Below, piece after piece: positions 19,819 through 28,279 of a stretch of 64,000 nt of DNA. The stretch lies in assembly GCA_963750255.1 (NCBI GenBank), contig CAVVPZ010000008.1, forward strand, positions 496,001-560,000, in the 5' to 3' direction. The notes under the pieces are model-generated. The model saw only the letters and a list, made by a program, of their open reading frames with translations, had not been told where the DNA came from and made no database searches. Made by a program: the position numbers and the translations under genes. The number at the start of each line of letters is the position of its first letter. Position 1 is the stretch's first letter. The stretch is from DATLED01 sp963750255. GTDB lineage: Bacteria > Actinomycetota > Acidimicrobiia > Acidimicrobiales > CADCTF01.

Positions 19819-22557
19819 GTGAGCGTCTTCTCCAAAGTTCTGCGCGCCGGCGAGGGAAAGAAGGTCCGTGCCCTCCAGGACATCGTGCCGGAGATCAACG
19901 CCATGGAGCCCGACATCGAGGCCCTCACCGACGACGAGCTGCGCCACAAGACGGTCGAGTTCCGCGAAGAGCTGGCCCGGCGCACGGCCGACGGCGAGTC
20001 CGAGTCAGACGTGCTCAACGACTTCCTCGTCGAGGCGTTCGCCGTGGTCCGAGAGGCGGCCAAACGGGTCATCGGTCAGCGCCACTACGACGTGCAGCTG
20101 ATGGGTGGCGCCGCCCTGCACTTCGGGTGGATCGCCGAGATGAAGACCGGTGAAGGCAAGACCCTGGTCTCCACCCTGCCCGTGTATCTCAACGGGCTCA
20201 CCGGTCGCGGCCTCCATGTGATCACGGTGAACGACTACCTCGCCCGCCGTGACGCCGAGTGGATGGGACGCATCCACGGCTGGCTCGGCCTCACCGTCGG
20301 CCTCGTGGTACCCGACGTCCGTCACGACGTCGCCGCCAAGCAGGCCGCCTACGCCTGCGACATCACCTATGGCACCAACCAGGAGTTCGGCTTCGACTAC
20401 CTGTTCGACAACCTGGCCAAGTCGACCGAGCACATGCGCCAGCGGGGCCACGTCTACGCCATCGTCGACGAAGTCGACTCGATCCTCATCGACGAAGCCC
20501 GCACCCCACTGATCATCTCGGGCAGCGCCACCGAGGCGGCCAAGCTCTACGCCCAGTTCGCCGGCATCGCCCGTTCGCTCCGTCGCGACGAGCACTACGA
20601 GGTCGACGAGGAGAAGCGCACGGTCGCCCCCACCGAGGCCGGCATCGAGGCCGTCGAGAAGATGCTCGGCATCGAGAACCTCTACGACCTCGTCCAGCTC
20701 AACTACGTCCACCAGTTGCAGCAGGCCCTCCGAGCCAAGGAGCTCTACCGCCGCGACAAGGAGTACATCGTCGAGGACACCAAGGTGAAGATCGTCGACG
20801 AGTTCACCGGTCGCACCCTCGAAGGACGGCGATGGTCCGAAGGACTCCACCAGGCGGTCGAGGCCAAGGAGCGGGTGCCGGTCGAGCAGGAGAACGTGAC
20901 CCAGGCCACCGTCACACTGCAGAACTACTTCCGCATGTACGAGAAGTTGTCGGGCATGACCGGTACGGCCGAGACCGAGGCGTCCGAGTTCGCCAACACC
21001 TACAACCTCCCCGTCGTCCCGATTCCGCCCAACCGGCCCCTGATCCGCAAGGACCAGCCCGACCTCATCTACAAGACCGAGCTGGCCAAGTTCGAAGCGG
21101 CAATCGCCGATCTCGAGGAGCGCTTCTCCACCGGTCAACCCGTGCTCGTCGGTACCGCGTCGGTCGAGAAGTCCGAGGTGTTGGCGAGGATGCTCGACAA
21201 GCGGGGCATCCCGCACACCGTCCTCAACGCCAAGCAGCACACCCGAGAGGCCCACATCGTCGCCCAGGCCGGACGTCTCCACGCCATCACCGTCGCCACC
21301 AACATGGCCGGCCGCGGCGTCGACATCCTCCTCGGAGGAAACCCTGAGGGCTTGGCCAACGACGAGATCGTGGCCCAGGGCCTCGATCCCGCCAGCGACG
21401 AGGGCCAGGCCCTCTACCGGCAGCTCCTGCCCAAGTACGAGGCCGAGACCAGGGCCGAGGGCGAAACGGTTCGCCAACTCGGGGGCCTCTATGTGTTGGG
21501 TTCGGAGCGCCACGAGTCCCGTCGCATCGACAACCAACTCCGGGGTCGTGCCGGCCGCCAGGGCGACCCCGGCGAGAGCCGGTTCTTCCTCTCCCTCGAA
21601 GACGACCTCATGCGGATCTTCGCCACCGGGGCCATGAACTACGTGATGGGCAAGGCCCTGCCCGACGACGTCCCCATCGAGTCGCGGATGGTGACAAAGG
21701 CCGTGCTCCGGGCCCAATCAACCGTCGAGGCCCGCAACGCCGAGATCCGCAAGAACGTCCTCAAGTACGACGAGGTCTACAACGAGCAGCGCAAGGTCAT
21801 CTACGCCCGCCGCCGGGCCGTGCTCGACGGTGAGGACCTGCGCGAGCGGAGCCTCGAGCTGATCGAGGAGGCGCTCGACGGCGCCGTCGACACCTTCTGC
21901 ACCAGTGACTATCCCGAGGACTGGGATGTCGAGGGTCTTCTGGCCGAGGTCACGACGTACTACCCGACCAAGTTCGCGGCCGAGGAGCTGTCCCAGGCTG
22001 CCACCCGCGAGCAACTCGTCGACAGCCTCGTGGCCGAAGCCAACGCCTACTACGAGGCCCGCGAGGAGGAGCTCGGCGAGGAGCTGATCCGCGAACTCGA
22101 GCGCCGGATCATGCTGCAGATCATCGATCAGCACTGGGTCGAGCACCTCTCGGCCATGGACTACCTCAACGAGGGCATCGGACTCCGTGCCATGGGCCAG
22201 AAGGACCCCCTCGTCGAGTGGCAGCGAGAAGGCTTCGAGATGTTCGGCACGATGATGCACTCGATCGACGACGACTACGTCAAGTACGTCATGCACGTCC
22301 AAGTGGTCATCGAAGAACCCGAAGAGCCCGACCTCACCCAGTCGCAGTTCACCGCCGCCGAAGAGCCCGTGCAGGCGCCATCGGCCCTTCCCGCTCCCTC
22401 CGACGAGGGCGACCGGGCCGGACTACCCGCCGGCGTCGCCGCCGCCAACGACGTCGTCCACGCGCCCGTCGTCAAGGCTGACCACGAGAAGGTCGGCCGC
22501 AACGATCCGTGCTGGTGCGGTAGCAACAAGAAGTTCAAGCACTGCCACGGCTCCTGA
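19819..22557 (+). CDS. secA: Preprotein translocase motor SecA
   Basis: ATPase that drives protein export through SecYEG. 912 residues. Walker A MKTGEGKT at about residue 110, Walker B VDEVDSILIDEAR, GSATEAAKL in the preprotein cross-linking region, motif IV-VI blocks (GTASVEKSE, TNMAGRGVDI, RGRAGRQGDPG), the long helical scaffold, and at the C-terminus the zinc-binding SEC-C motif DPCWCGSNKKFKHCH. GTG 19819 gives the usual MSVFSKVLRAGEGKK start. It is complete and unbroken. A perfect inverted repeat follows the stop immediately. Confidence 0.97.
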   Translation: MSVFSKVLRAGEGKKVRALQDIVPEINAMEPDIEALTDDELRHKTVEFREELARRTADGESESDVLNDFLVEAFAVVREAAKRVIGQRHYDVQLMGGAALHFGWIAEMKTGEGKTLVSTLPVYLNGLTGRGLHVITVNDYLARRDAEWMGRIHGWLGLTVGLVVPDVRHDVAAKQAAYACDITYGTNQEFGFDYLFDNLAKSTEHMRQRGHVYAIVDEVDSILIDEARTPLIISGSATEAAKLYAQFAGIARSLRRDEHYEVDEEKRTVAPTEAGIEAVEKMLGIENLYDLVQLNYVHQLQQALRAKELYRRDKEYIVEDTKVKIVDEFTGRTLEGRRWSEGLHQAVEAKERVPVEQENVTQATVTLQNYFRMYEKLSGMTGTAETEASEFANTYNLPVVPIPPNRPLIRKDQPDLIYKTELAKFEAAIADLEERFSTGQPVLVGTASVEKSEVLARMLDKRGIPHTVLNAKQHTREAHIVAQAGRLHAITVATNMAGRGVDILLGGNPEGLANDEIVAQGLDPASDEGQALYRQLLPKYEAETRAEGETVRQLGGLYVLGSERHESRRIDNQLRGRAGRQGDPGESRFFLSLEDDLMRIFATGAMNYVMGKALPDDVPIESRMVTKAVLRAQSTVEARNAEIRKNVLKYDEVYNEQRKVIYARRRAVLDGEDLRERSLELIEEALDGAVDTFCTSDYPEDWDVEGLLAEVTTYYPTKFAAEELSQAATREQLVDSLVAEANAYYEAREEELGEELIRELERRIMLQIIDQHWVEHLSAMDYLNEGIGLRAMGQKDPLVEWQREGFEMFGTMMHSIDDDYVKYVMHVQVVIEEPEEPDLTQSQFTAAEEPVQAPSALPAPSDEGDRAGLPAGVAAANDVVHAPVVKADHEKVGRNDPCWCGSNKKFKHCHGS

Positions 22558-22558
22558 A

Positions 22559-22616
22559 CCCCCGTTTTGGGCAGCACCAGAGCGCGATCGCGCTTTGACG
22601 CTGCCCAAAACGGGGG
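22559..22616 (+). repeat. Palindromic intergenic element behind secA
   Basis: A perfect 17-bp inverted repeat (22559-22575 with 22600-22616: CCCCCGTTTTGGGCAGC and its complement) encloses a 14-bp perfect palindrome AGCGCGATCGCGCT (22581-22594). It begins one base after the secA stop. The T-run is on the 5' side of the GC stem and the A-run on the 3' side, the reverse of an ordinary intrinsic terminator. The core GGGCAGCA.CAGAGCGC.ATCGCGCT is shared with the element at 28213. Confidence 0.85.
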
Positions 22617-22647
22617 GTTGGAAGGCGCCAGTAACCTACGGCCCGCC

Positions 22648-23757
22648 ATGCGCAACTTCACCGAGGATCTCGCCGCGCTCCGGAAGCGCCTGAACGAGGC
22701 CTCGGCCTATCTCGACGTCGAGGCCAAACGCGAGCGGCTCCGGGAGTTGGAGATCGAAATGGGACGCCCAGATCTCTGGGACGACCAGGACCACGCCCGG
22801 GCGGTGACCACCGAGTACGGCAACGCCAACGACGATGTGAAACTGGTCGACGAGCTCGGTGCCCGCCTCGACGACGCGGCGGCGTTGTACGAGATGGCCG
22901 TCGAGGAGGGCGATGAGTCTCAAGCTTCCGACATCGAGGACGAGGTGACGGCGCTCGCGAGGGAGCTCGACGCGCTCGACCTCCGGAGCCTGTTCACCGG
23001 CGAGTACGACGAGACCGACGCCATCTGCGAGATCCACGCCGGCGCAGGCGGCACCGATGCCCAGGACTGGGCCGAGATGATGCTGCGGATGTACATCCGA
23101 TGGGCAGAACGGCGTGGGTTCTCCTACGAGATCGACGAAGTGAGCCCCGGGGCCGAGGCCGGCATCCTCAGCGCCACGCTCATCATCAAAGGTCGCTTCG
23201 CCTACGGGCTCCTGAGCGCCGAGAAGGGAACCCACCGACTGGTGCGGATCAGCCCCTTCGACAGCCAGGCAAGGCGCCAGACGAGCTTTGCGTCGCTTGA
23301 CCCGACCCCATTCCTCGAAGACCTGAGCGATGAGGTGACGATCGAGGAAAAGGACCTTCGGGTCGACACGTATCGCTCGTCGGGCGCCGGCGGCCAGCAC
23401 GTCAACGTGACCGACTCCGCGGTGCGCTTGACCCACCTGCCCACCGGAATCGTTGTGAGCTGTCAGAACGAGCGCAGCCAGATGCAGAACAAGGCCCGGG
23501 CCATGCAGGTGCTGGCGGCCAAGATCGCCGAACGCCAGCGCGAGGAGCACCGGGCCGAGCTCGAGTCGATCAGCGGGCCCGCCTCGCAGGCCGGGTGGGG
23601 CAATGCCTTCCGCCACTACGTGCAAGCCCCGTATCAGATGGTCAAGGACGACCGGACCGGCTACGAGACCGGCAACGTCCAGGCGGTGCTCGACGGTGAC
23701 CTCGACCCGCTGATGGAGGCGTGGCTCCGATGGCGACGCCAGGCCGAGGGCTCCTGA
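22648..23757 (+). CDS. prfB: Peptide chain release factor 2
   Basis: Recognises UGA and UAA stop codons and releases the peptide. 369 residues. The codon-reading motif SPF is in RISPFDSQARRQTSFAS, and the peptidyl-hydrolysis motif GGQ is in SSGAGGQHVN. ATG 22648 (MRNFTEDL) is the natural start; the frame extends further upstream into the palindrome after secA, which is unlikely to be translated. There is no in-frame UGA or slippery site near codon 25, so the autoregulatory +1 frameshift of many prfB genes is absent here. Confidence 0.95.
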   Translation: MRNFTEDLAALRKRLNEASAYLDVEAKRERLRELEIEMGRPDLWDDQDHARAVTTEYGNANDDVKLVDELGARLDDAAALYEMAVEEGDESQASDIEDEVTALARELDALDLRSLFTGEYDETDAICEIHAGAGGTDAQDWAEMMLRMYIRWAERRGFSYEIDEVSPGAEAGILSATLIIKGRFAYGLLSAEKGTHRLVRISPFDSQARRQTSFASLDPTPFLEDLSDEVTIEEKDLRVDTYRSSGAGGQHVNVTDSAVRLTHLPTGIVVSCQNERSQMQNKARAMQVLAAKIAERQREEHRAELESISGPASQAGWGNAFRHYVQAPYQMVKDDRTGYETGNVQAVLDGDLDPLMEAWLRWRRQAEGS

Positions 23758-23821
23758 CCAGCCCATCGGCCCCCGGGGTGGTTCCACCTCGGGGTTACCC
23801 GGGGGTAGCGTTGAGCCGCCC

Positions 23822-24508
23822 ATGATCCGTCTCGACCACGTCACCAAGTCGTACAAGGGGACCACCGTCGCCCTGCGCGATTGCTCCCTCGACATCGCCA
23901 AAGGCGAGTTCGTCTTCATGGTCGGACCATCGGGCTCCGGCAAGTCGACCTTCCTCCGGCTCCTGACCAAAGAACAAGAGCCCGACGCAGGTTCGATCTG
24001 GGTGGCGGGCAAGGAGATCAACTCGCTCAGCCACTGGAAGGTGCCTTACCTCCGCCGCAACATCGGCTGCGTCTTCCAGGACTTTCGCCTCCTGCCCAAC
24101 AAGAGCGTCTATGAGAACGTGGCCTTCGCGCTCGAGGTCATCGGGCGGCCCAAGCACGTCATCTCGAGCCAGGTGCCCCAGATCCTCGACCTCGTCGGGT
24201 TGTCCAAGAAGATGGAGAACCTGCCCACCGAATTGTCGGGTGGCGAGCAGCAACGAGTGTCGATTGCACGGGCGTTCGTCAACCGACCCCTCATTCTCCT
24301 CGCCGACGAGCCGACAGGAAACCTCGACCCCAACACGTCGGTTGGCATCATGCGACTGCTCGACCGGATCAACCGCACCGGCACCACGGTGGTCATGGCG
24401 ACCCACGACCAGGGCATCGTCGACAGCATGCGACGCCGCGTCATCGAACTCGACCGGGGCACGGTCGTACGCGACCAGGCCCGGGGCGTGTACGGCGTCG
24501 GCTCCTGA
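23822..24508 (+). CDS. ftsE: Cell division ATP-binding protein FtsE
   Basis: ABC ATPase that works with FtsX to activate peptidoglycan hydrolases at the septum. 228 residues. Walker A GPSGSGKST, Q-loop FQDFRLLPNKSV, signature LSGGEQQRVSIARA, Walker B LILLADEPTGNLD and switch His in MATHDQ. The start ATG 23822 gives MIRLDHVTKSYKG. Unusually, ftsX does not follow directly: a small membrane-protein gene lies between them. A peptidase M23 gene follows ftsX, the likely FtsEX target. Confidence 0.95.
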   Translation: MIRLDHVTKSYKGTTVALRDCSLDIAKGEFVFMVGPSGSGKSTFLRLLTKEQEPDAGSIWVAGKEINSLSHWKVPYLRRNIGCVFQDFRLLPNKSVYENVAFALEVIGRPKHVISSQVPQILDLVGLSKKMENLPTELSGGEQQRVSIARAFVNRPLILLADEPTGNLDPNTSVGIMRLLDRINRTGTTVVMATHDQGIVDSMRRRVIELDRGTVVRDQARGVYGVGS

Positions 24509-24519
24509 CCTTGGTCTTC

Positions 24520-24783
24520 ATGGACTCGCCCGACGAGCGCGCGGTTGCGGCTGCCTACTGGCGGCGACAGCTCCAGCTGTGTTGGATGGCGGGCGCCGCG
24601 TGCGTGGCCGCCGCCGTCGCCACTCGCCTTGCCCTCGGTGACTTCGGCCACCGCCCCGACAACCTGCCCTTCGTGATCGCCGCCGTTGGCGCCGCAGTTC
24701 TCGGCGTGCTCGCCGTGCTCGCCCTGTTGGTCGTGCACGTCTGGCGGGTCGCGGCTTTCACCTTCCGCAGAGGAGACTCCTGA
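24520..24783 (+). CDS. Small two-helix membrane protein between ftsE and ftsX
   Basis: 87 residues from ATG 24520 (90 from TTG 24511, 2 bp after the ftsE stop). A charged N-terminus (MDSPDERAVAAAYWRRQ) is followed by two hydrophobic helices, about residues 23-42 (CWMAGAACVAAAVATRLALG) and 53-78 (LPFVIAAVGAAVLGVLAVLA onward), with a short loop. It ends 3 bp before ftsX, so the three genes are surely co-transcribed. I do not recognise a family. In most bacteria ftsE and ftsX are adjacent, so this may be a lineage-specific FtsEX partner; that is inference from position. Confidence 0.75.
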   Translation: MDSPDERAVAAAYWRRQLQLCWMAGAACVAAAVATRLALGDFGHRPDNLPFVIAAVGAAVLGVLAVLALLVVHVWRVAAFTFRRGDS

Positions 24784-24786
24784 CTC

Positions 24787-25668
24787 ATGGCCATCTCGGT
24801 TGACTACGTCGTGCGCGAGACGGTGACCAATCTCCGGCGCAACCTGCTCATGACCACCGCCGCCGTCCTCACGGTCGCGGTGTCGCTCTTTCTCGTCGGA
24901 GGCGCGCTCCTGTTGCAACAGGCGGTGAACAAGGCCACGCTGCAGTGGCGGGGCGGCGTCGAGCTCAGCATCTTCCTCAATCCCGACGTGGCCACGACGC
25001 AGCGCGACGGGATCGAAGCCGAGCTGTCGGCCATGCCCGAGGTCAAGAAGGTCACCTACGTCGACCAAGAGGCGGCCTACGAGGAGTTCAAGCAGATGTT
25101 TGCCAACTCTCCCGACATGGTCGAGAGCGTCACGGCCAAGGATCTGCCGCCGTCGTTCCGGGTCGTCCCTCGCCAGCCCGAACTCGTCGACACGGTCGGC
25201 GAGCGATTCACGAAGCGCGAGGGCGTCAAGGAGGTCACCTACGCCAAGGAGACCGTCCAGACGCTGATCCGAGTGACCTTCTATCTGAAGTGGGGGATCG
25301 CGGTGATCGCCGGCGTCCTCCTCCTCTCGGCTGCGCTGCTGATCCTCAACACCATTCGGATGGCGATCTTCGCCCGACGACGCGAGGTGGCGGTGATGAA
25401 ACTCGTTGGCGCCACCAACTGGTTCATTCGCATCCCCTTCATGCTCGAGGGGATGTTCCAGGGCGTGGTCGGCGCGGCGTTCGCCATCCTCTTCATGTGG
25501 TTCGGTCGCACCGTGATCGAACGGCTGATCGAGGGCAACTCGCTGCTGAGCCAGTTCGTCGTATCGGGCGGTGACGTGATCGGGACCGGCGTGTTCATCC
25601 TGGTCGTCGGCGCCATCGTCGGCGGCGTGGGTTCCGCCATCGCCGTGAGTCGCTTCCTCGACGTCTGA
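24787..25668 (+). CDS. ftsX: Cell division protein FtsX
   Basis: Permease-like partner of FtsE. 293 residues with the FtsX plan: cytoplasmic N-terminus, TM1 (LLMTTAAVLTVAVSLFLVG), a large extracytoplasmic loop of about 130 residues that contacts a hydrolase, then TM2-TM4 around KWGIAVIAGVLLLSAALLIL, MLEGMFQGVVGAAFAILFM and TGVFILVVGAIVGGVGSAI. The ARRREVAVMKLVGATNWFIR loop is a family signature. It follows the small membrane gene by 3 bp. ATG 24787. Confidence 0.93.
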   Translation: MAISVDYVVRETVTNLRRNLLMTTAAVLTVAVSLFLVGGALLLQQAVNKATLQWRGGVELSIFLNPDVATTQRDGIEAELSAMPEVKKVTYVDQEAAYEEFKQMFANSPDMVESVTAKDLPPSFRVVPRQPELVDTVGERFTKREGVKEVTYAKETVQTLIRVTFYLKWGIAVIAGVLLLSAALLILNTIRMAIFARRREVAVMKLVGATNWFIRIPFMLEGMFQGVVGAAFAILFMWFGRTVIERLIEGNSLLSQFVVSGGDVIGTGVFILVVGAIVGGVGSAIAVSRFLDV

Positions 25669-25721
25669 GCCGGGGGGCATCGGTCCCGGCCCCTGTTGAG
25701 GATGTTGCTACCGTTGCTGGT

Positions 25722-26954
25722 GTGAAGCGACGGATCGTCGCCCTGCTGTTGGCGGCCACGGTGGCAATGCTGGGGGCCCCGGGCGCGGGCGCGGCGCCGA
25801 CTTCGGCCACGACCACCACCCGTCCCCCCGATCCCGCCCGGCGTTCGGCCATCGACCAGCAGCTCTCTTCGCTGCGCGAGCAGGTGGCCGAGGCCTCGCA
25901 CGAAGAAGCCGAGGTCCTCGATCGACTCGACGAGATCGGGTCCAACAAGCGGTCGCTCGACCGCCAGGTGACCGCCCTCGACACCGAGATCGCGGGGGCC
26001 GAGTCCGACCTCGACGTCGCCGCCGAGCGGCTCGGCGGACTCACGGGTGACCTCCAGCGAGCCGAGACGAAGTACGCCGCCATCGACGCCGACCTGAGCG
26101 GTGCCCGCACGGACCTTCGTGCCCGGGCCGTGAGCGCCTACGTGCACCAGCCCAGCGCGCAGCTGGCTTCAGTCCTTCTCGAGCGCCAGACCTTCCGCCA
26201 ACTTGCAGCGGCCCGCAGCTTCCTCTCCACGATGGTCGAGGCCCAAGCCGCGTCGGTCGAGCGCTACCGGGTCTTGCGTCAGTCGATCGACGACGAGCGT
26301 GCCGGCCTCGTCGTGCTGCGCGATGAGGCCGCCGCCCAGCGCGAACTCGTCGCGACACGGCGCAGCCAACTGGTCGCCGTCCGCACCCGCCAGGATGGTC
26401 TCCGCACGCAAGCGGCGGCCGAAGCAGGTCGTCAGGACGCCTTGTTGCGCGAAGTCCGGTCGAAGGTCAAGGACTACGAGCGCCAGATCGCCGAGTTGAA
26501 GAAGGAGAGCGACGCCATCGCCGCACTGTTGCGTTCACGTCAGCGCAACCAGGCCGGAGCGGTGGCCGCTTCCGGGGTGCTGCTCCGTCCCGTCAGCGGA
26601 GCAGTCACGTCGACCTTCGGCATGCGCACCCACCCCATCTTCAAGACCCAGCGGCTGCACACGGGAGTCGACTTCGCCGCGGCCACTGGCACCGCCGTCC
26701 TCGCTGCCGCGGACGGCACCGTGGTCCTCGCCGGCGAACGGGGCGGGTACGGCAACGCCGTGCTCATCGACCACGGCGCCAACCTGGCCACCCTCTCGGC
26801 CCACCTGTCCAAGGTCTCCGTGAGCGAAGGGACATCGGTGCGGCGGGGTCAGATCATCGGCTACGCCGGCTCCACCGGCTATGCCACAGGACCTCACCTG
26901 CACTTCGAGGTCCGGGTGGCCGGCAATCCGGTCGACCCGATGCGCTATCTGTGA
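25722..26954 (+). CDS. Murein hydrolase activator/peptidase, coiled-coil plus M23 domain
   Basis: 410 residues. Signal peptide (RRIVALLLAATVAMLGAPGAGA), a long coiled coil (about residues 40-280) and a C-terminal LytM/M23 domain (about 290-405). The domain keeps the zinc motifs: RLHTGVDFAA (HxxxD) and HLHFEVRV (HxH). This is the layout of EnvC/MepM-type proteins driven by FtsEX. Because the metal ligands are intact, it may be an active endopeptidase rather than a degenerate activator. GTG 25722 starts directly before KRRIV. The FtsX loop is its likely docking partner, by family knowledge and adjacency. Confidence 0.9.
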   Translation: MKRRIVALLLAATVAMLGAPGAGAAPTSATTTTRPPDPARRSAIDQQLSSLREQVAEASHEEAEVLDRLDEIGSNKRSLDRQVTALDTEIAGAESDLDVAAERLGGLTGDLQRAETKYAAIDADLSGARTDLRARAVSAYVHQPSAQLASVLLERQTFRQLAAARSFLSTMVEAQAASVERYRVLRQSIDDERAGLVVLRDEAAAQRELVATRRSQLVAVRTRQDGLRTQAAAEAGRQDALLREVRSKVKDYERQIAELKKESDAIAALLRSRQRNQAGAVAASGVLLRPVSGAVTSTFGMRTHPIFKTQRLHTGVDFAAATGTAVLAAADGTVVLAGERGGYGNAVLIDHGANLATLSAHLSKVSVSEGTSVRRGQIIGYAGSTGYATGPHLHFEVRVAGNPVDPMRYL

Positions 26955-26976
26955 CCTGACCGATTCGAGCTGGATG

Positions 26977-27705
26977 TCAGTGCAGGGTGCGGCTGTGCTC
27001 CGGCGCGAGATCTTCGTCAAGCGTGGTCGACGTATCGCGAATGTCGAGGGCTGTCTGGTCGGTCTCGGCTTCGACGGGTTTCGGCGTAACGGTTGCCTTC
27101 TCGGCCTCGGCCACCTGTGCATCGTGGGAGGCTCCGATGGAGGGGTCGAGGGCGCGAGTGAGGAACTTCCCGTGCCAACGCTCGCCAGCCAAGCCGCCGA
27201 GCGCCGAACCGAGGACCATGGCCAGAAGCGCTCCGAGTCCGGCGAACGTACCGATGGCGCTGTACTCGGCGCCGGACGTCGGCACCCCGATGGACCGCAA
27301 GTTGTCGGCCAGCGCGGCCCCGTCGGTTTGCGTGCCGATTGCCGCCCCGACGCCGATGGCGAGGAGCAGCGAGACGGCGAACACGAGCAGGCCGTTGGTC
27401 ATGCCCGCTCGTCGTGCCATGCGACCGGCGACGTAGCCCCCGAAGAGGTAGGCCAGCAATAGGCTGACAGCCACGGCCACCCCGGTCCCGATGCCGAGTT
27501 GGCGCCAGTCGTTGTCGCTCAGTCGAGTGGTGTCGACGCCGAGCGCGCCAAGGAAGCCCCCGGCGATGGCGGCGAGGATGGCGAAGGCCCCGTAGGCGAC
27601 GAGTACCCCGGCCAGCACGCTCCCCACGGAGATTTTTGCGTATCCGGCCTCGGCGGCCATCTCCAACCGGTCCCGGCGGTTCTCGATCGCATGTCGTCGT
27701 TCCAC
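26977..27705 (-). CDS. Glycine-rich four-helix membrane protein
   Basis: 242 residues from GTG 27705, preceded by AAGGAGG (27710-27716) at good spacing. The short charged N-terminus (ERRHAIENRRDRLE) is followed by four glycine/alanine-rich TM helices ending near residue 175 and an acidic, threonine-rich cytoplasmic tail. I do not recognise a family; such YrzE/TIGR04086-like or glycine-zipper membrane proteins are common in actinobacteria and uncharacterised. It converges with the M23 gene, 22 bp between stops. Confidence 0.65.
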   Translation of the reverse strand: MERRHAIENRRDRLEMAAEAGYAKISVGSVLAGVLVAYGAFAILAAIAGGFLGALGVDTTRLSDNDWRQLGIGTGVAVAVSLLLAYLFGGYVAGRMARRAGMTNGLLVFAVSLLLAIGVGAAIGTQTDGAALADNLRSIGVPTSGAEYSAIGTFAGLGALLAMVLGSALGGLAGERWHGKFLTRALDPSIGASHDAQVAEAEKATVTPKPVEAETDQTALDIRDTSTTLDEDLAPEHSRTLH

Positions 27706-27760
27706 GGCCCCTCCTTCTCCGAGTGATGCAGTGAAGAACAGCGTTCCCTCGGCGCCGTGT

Positions 27761-28180
27761 TCATAACCCGGGCCTTGCTTCCTCGGCTGCCTCGACCTCA
27801 TCGGCGGCGAGCGGGGTCATCCACAGATCGATGGCCGACCACGTCGTGCGACTCATCGGATAGCAGAGAATCGGCACGACGACGCCGACGAGGGCGGCGG
27901 CGAGGGCAAGCCGCCCCGGGGGCGGATCGGGCAGCGTGAGGGCGACGCCGACGGCGATGGAAGCGGCCAGCGCCACGAGCATCACGCCCAGATTGATCAC
28001 GAACGCGCCAAGGAAGAAGCCCTCCTCGCGTTCGAAGCGCAGCCCGCAGGTCGGGCACCGTTCGACCATGTGCAGCCAGCCGGCGAAGAGTCGCCCGCCG
28101 CCACAGCGCGGGCACCGGCCGACGACGCCCCGGATCAGCATTCGTCCCTTGTTGGCGGGCGGGAACGGGTCGACGGCCAC
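27761..28180 (-). CDS. DUF983 family zinc-ribbon membrane protein
   Basis: 139 residues. An N-terminal zinc ribbon (CPRCGGGRLF and CPTCGLRFEREEGFFLGA) precedes two TM segments (FVINLGVMLVALAASIAVGVAL and LALAAALVGVVVPIL) with PMSRTTWSAIDL between the helix end and the tail. This is the DUF983 pattern. Members often occur near cytochrome oxidase assembly or membrane protein genes; function is unknown. ATG 28180. It lies downstream of ssrA on the same strand, with the palindromic element 28213-28258 between them. Confidence 0.85.
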   Translation of the reverse strand: MAVDPFPPANKGRMLIRGVVGRCPRCGGGRLFAGWLHMVERCPTCGLRFEREEGFFLGAFVINLGVMLVALAASIAVGVALTLPDPPPGRLALAAALVGVVVPILCYPMSRTTWSAIDLWMTPLAADEVEAAEEARPGL

Positions 28181-28212
28181 GAGCGCAACCTACCCCTGGC
28201 TCCCCCCACGCA

Positions 28213-28258
28213 AATTGGGCAGCATCAGAGCGCAATCGCGCTCTGATGCTGCCCAATT
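28213..28258 (-). repeat. Palindromic element behind ssrA
   Basis: A perfect 21-bp inverted repeat (28213-28233 with 28238-28258, AATTGGGCAGCATCAGAGCGC and its complement) with a 4-nt loop. It starts about 22 nt beyond the 3' end of ssrA on the transcribed strand. The core matches the element after secA (22559-22616). It may act as terminator for ssrA, but there is no clean U-tract. Confidence 0.85.
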
Positions 28259-28279
28259 CGAAACGACGATGACGTGGGG

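Noticed and set aside
22567..22647. Upstream extension of prfB into the palindrome after secA
   Set aside because: The extension lies in a hairpin, has no ribosome site and lacks family similarity; ATG 22648 gives the standard N-terminus.
22648..22760. Programmed +1 frameshift in prfB
   Set aside because: The frame is continuous and there is no in-frame UGA or CUU-UGA-C site near codon 25.
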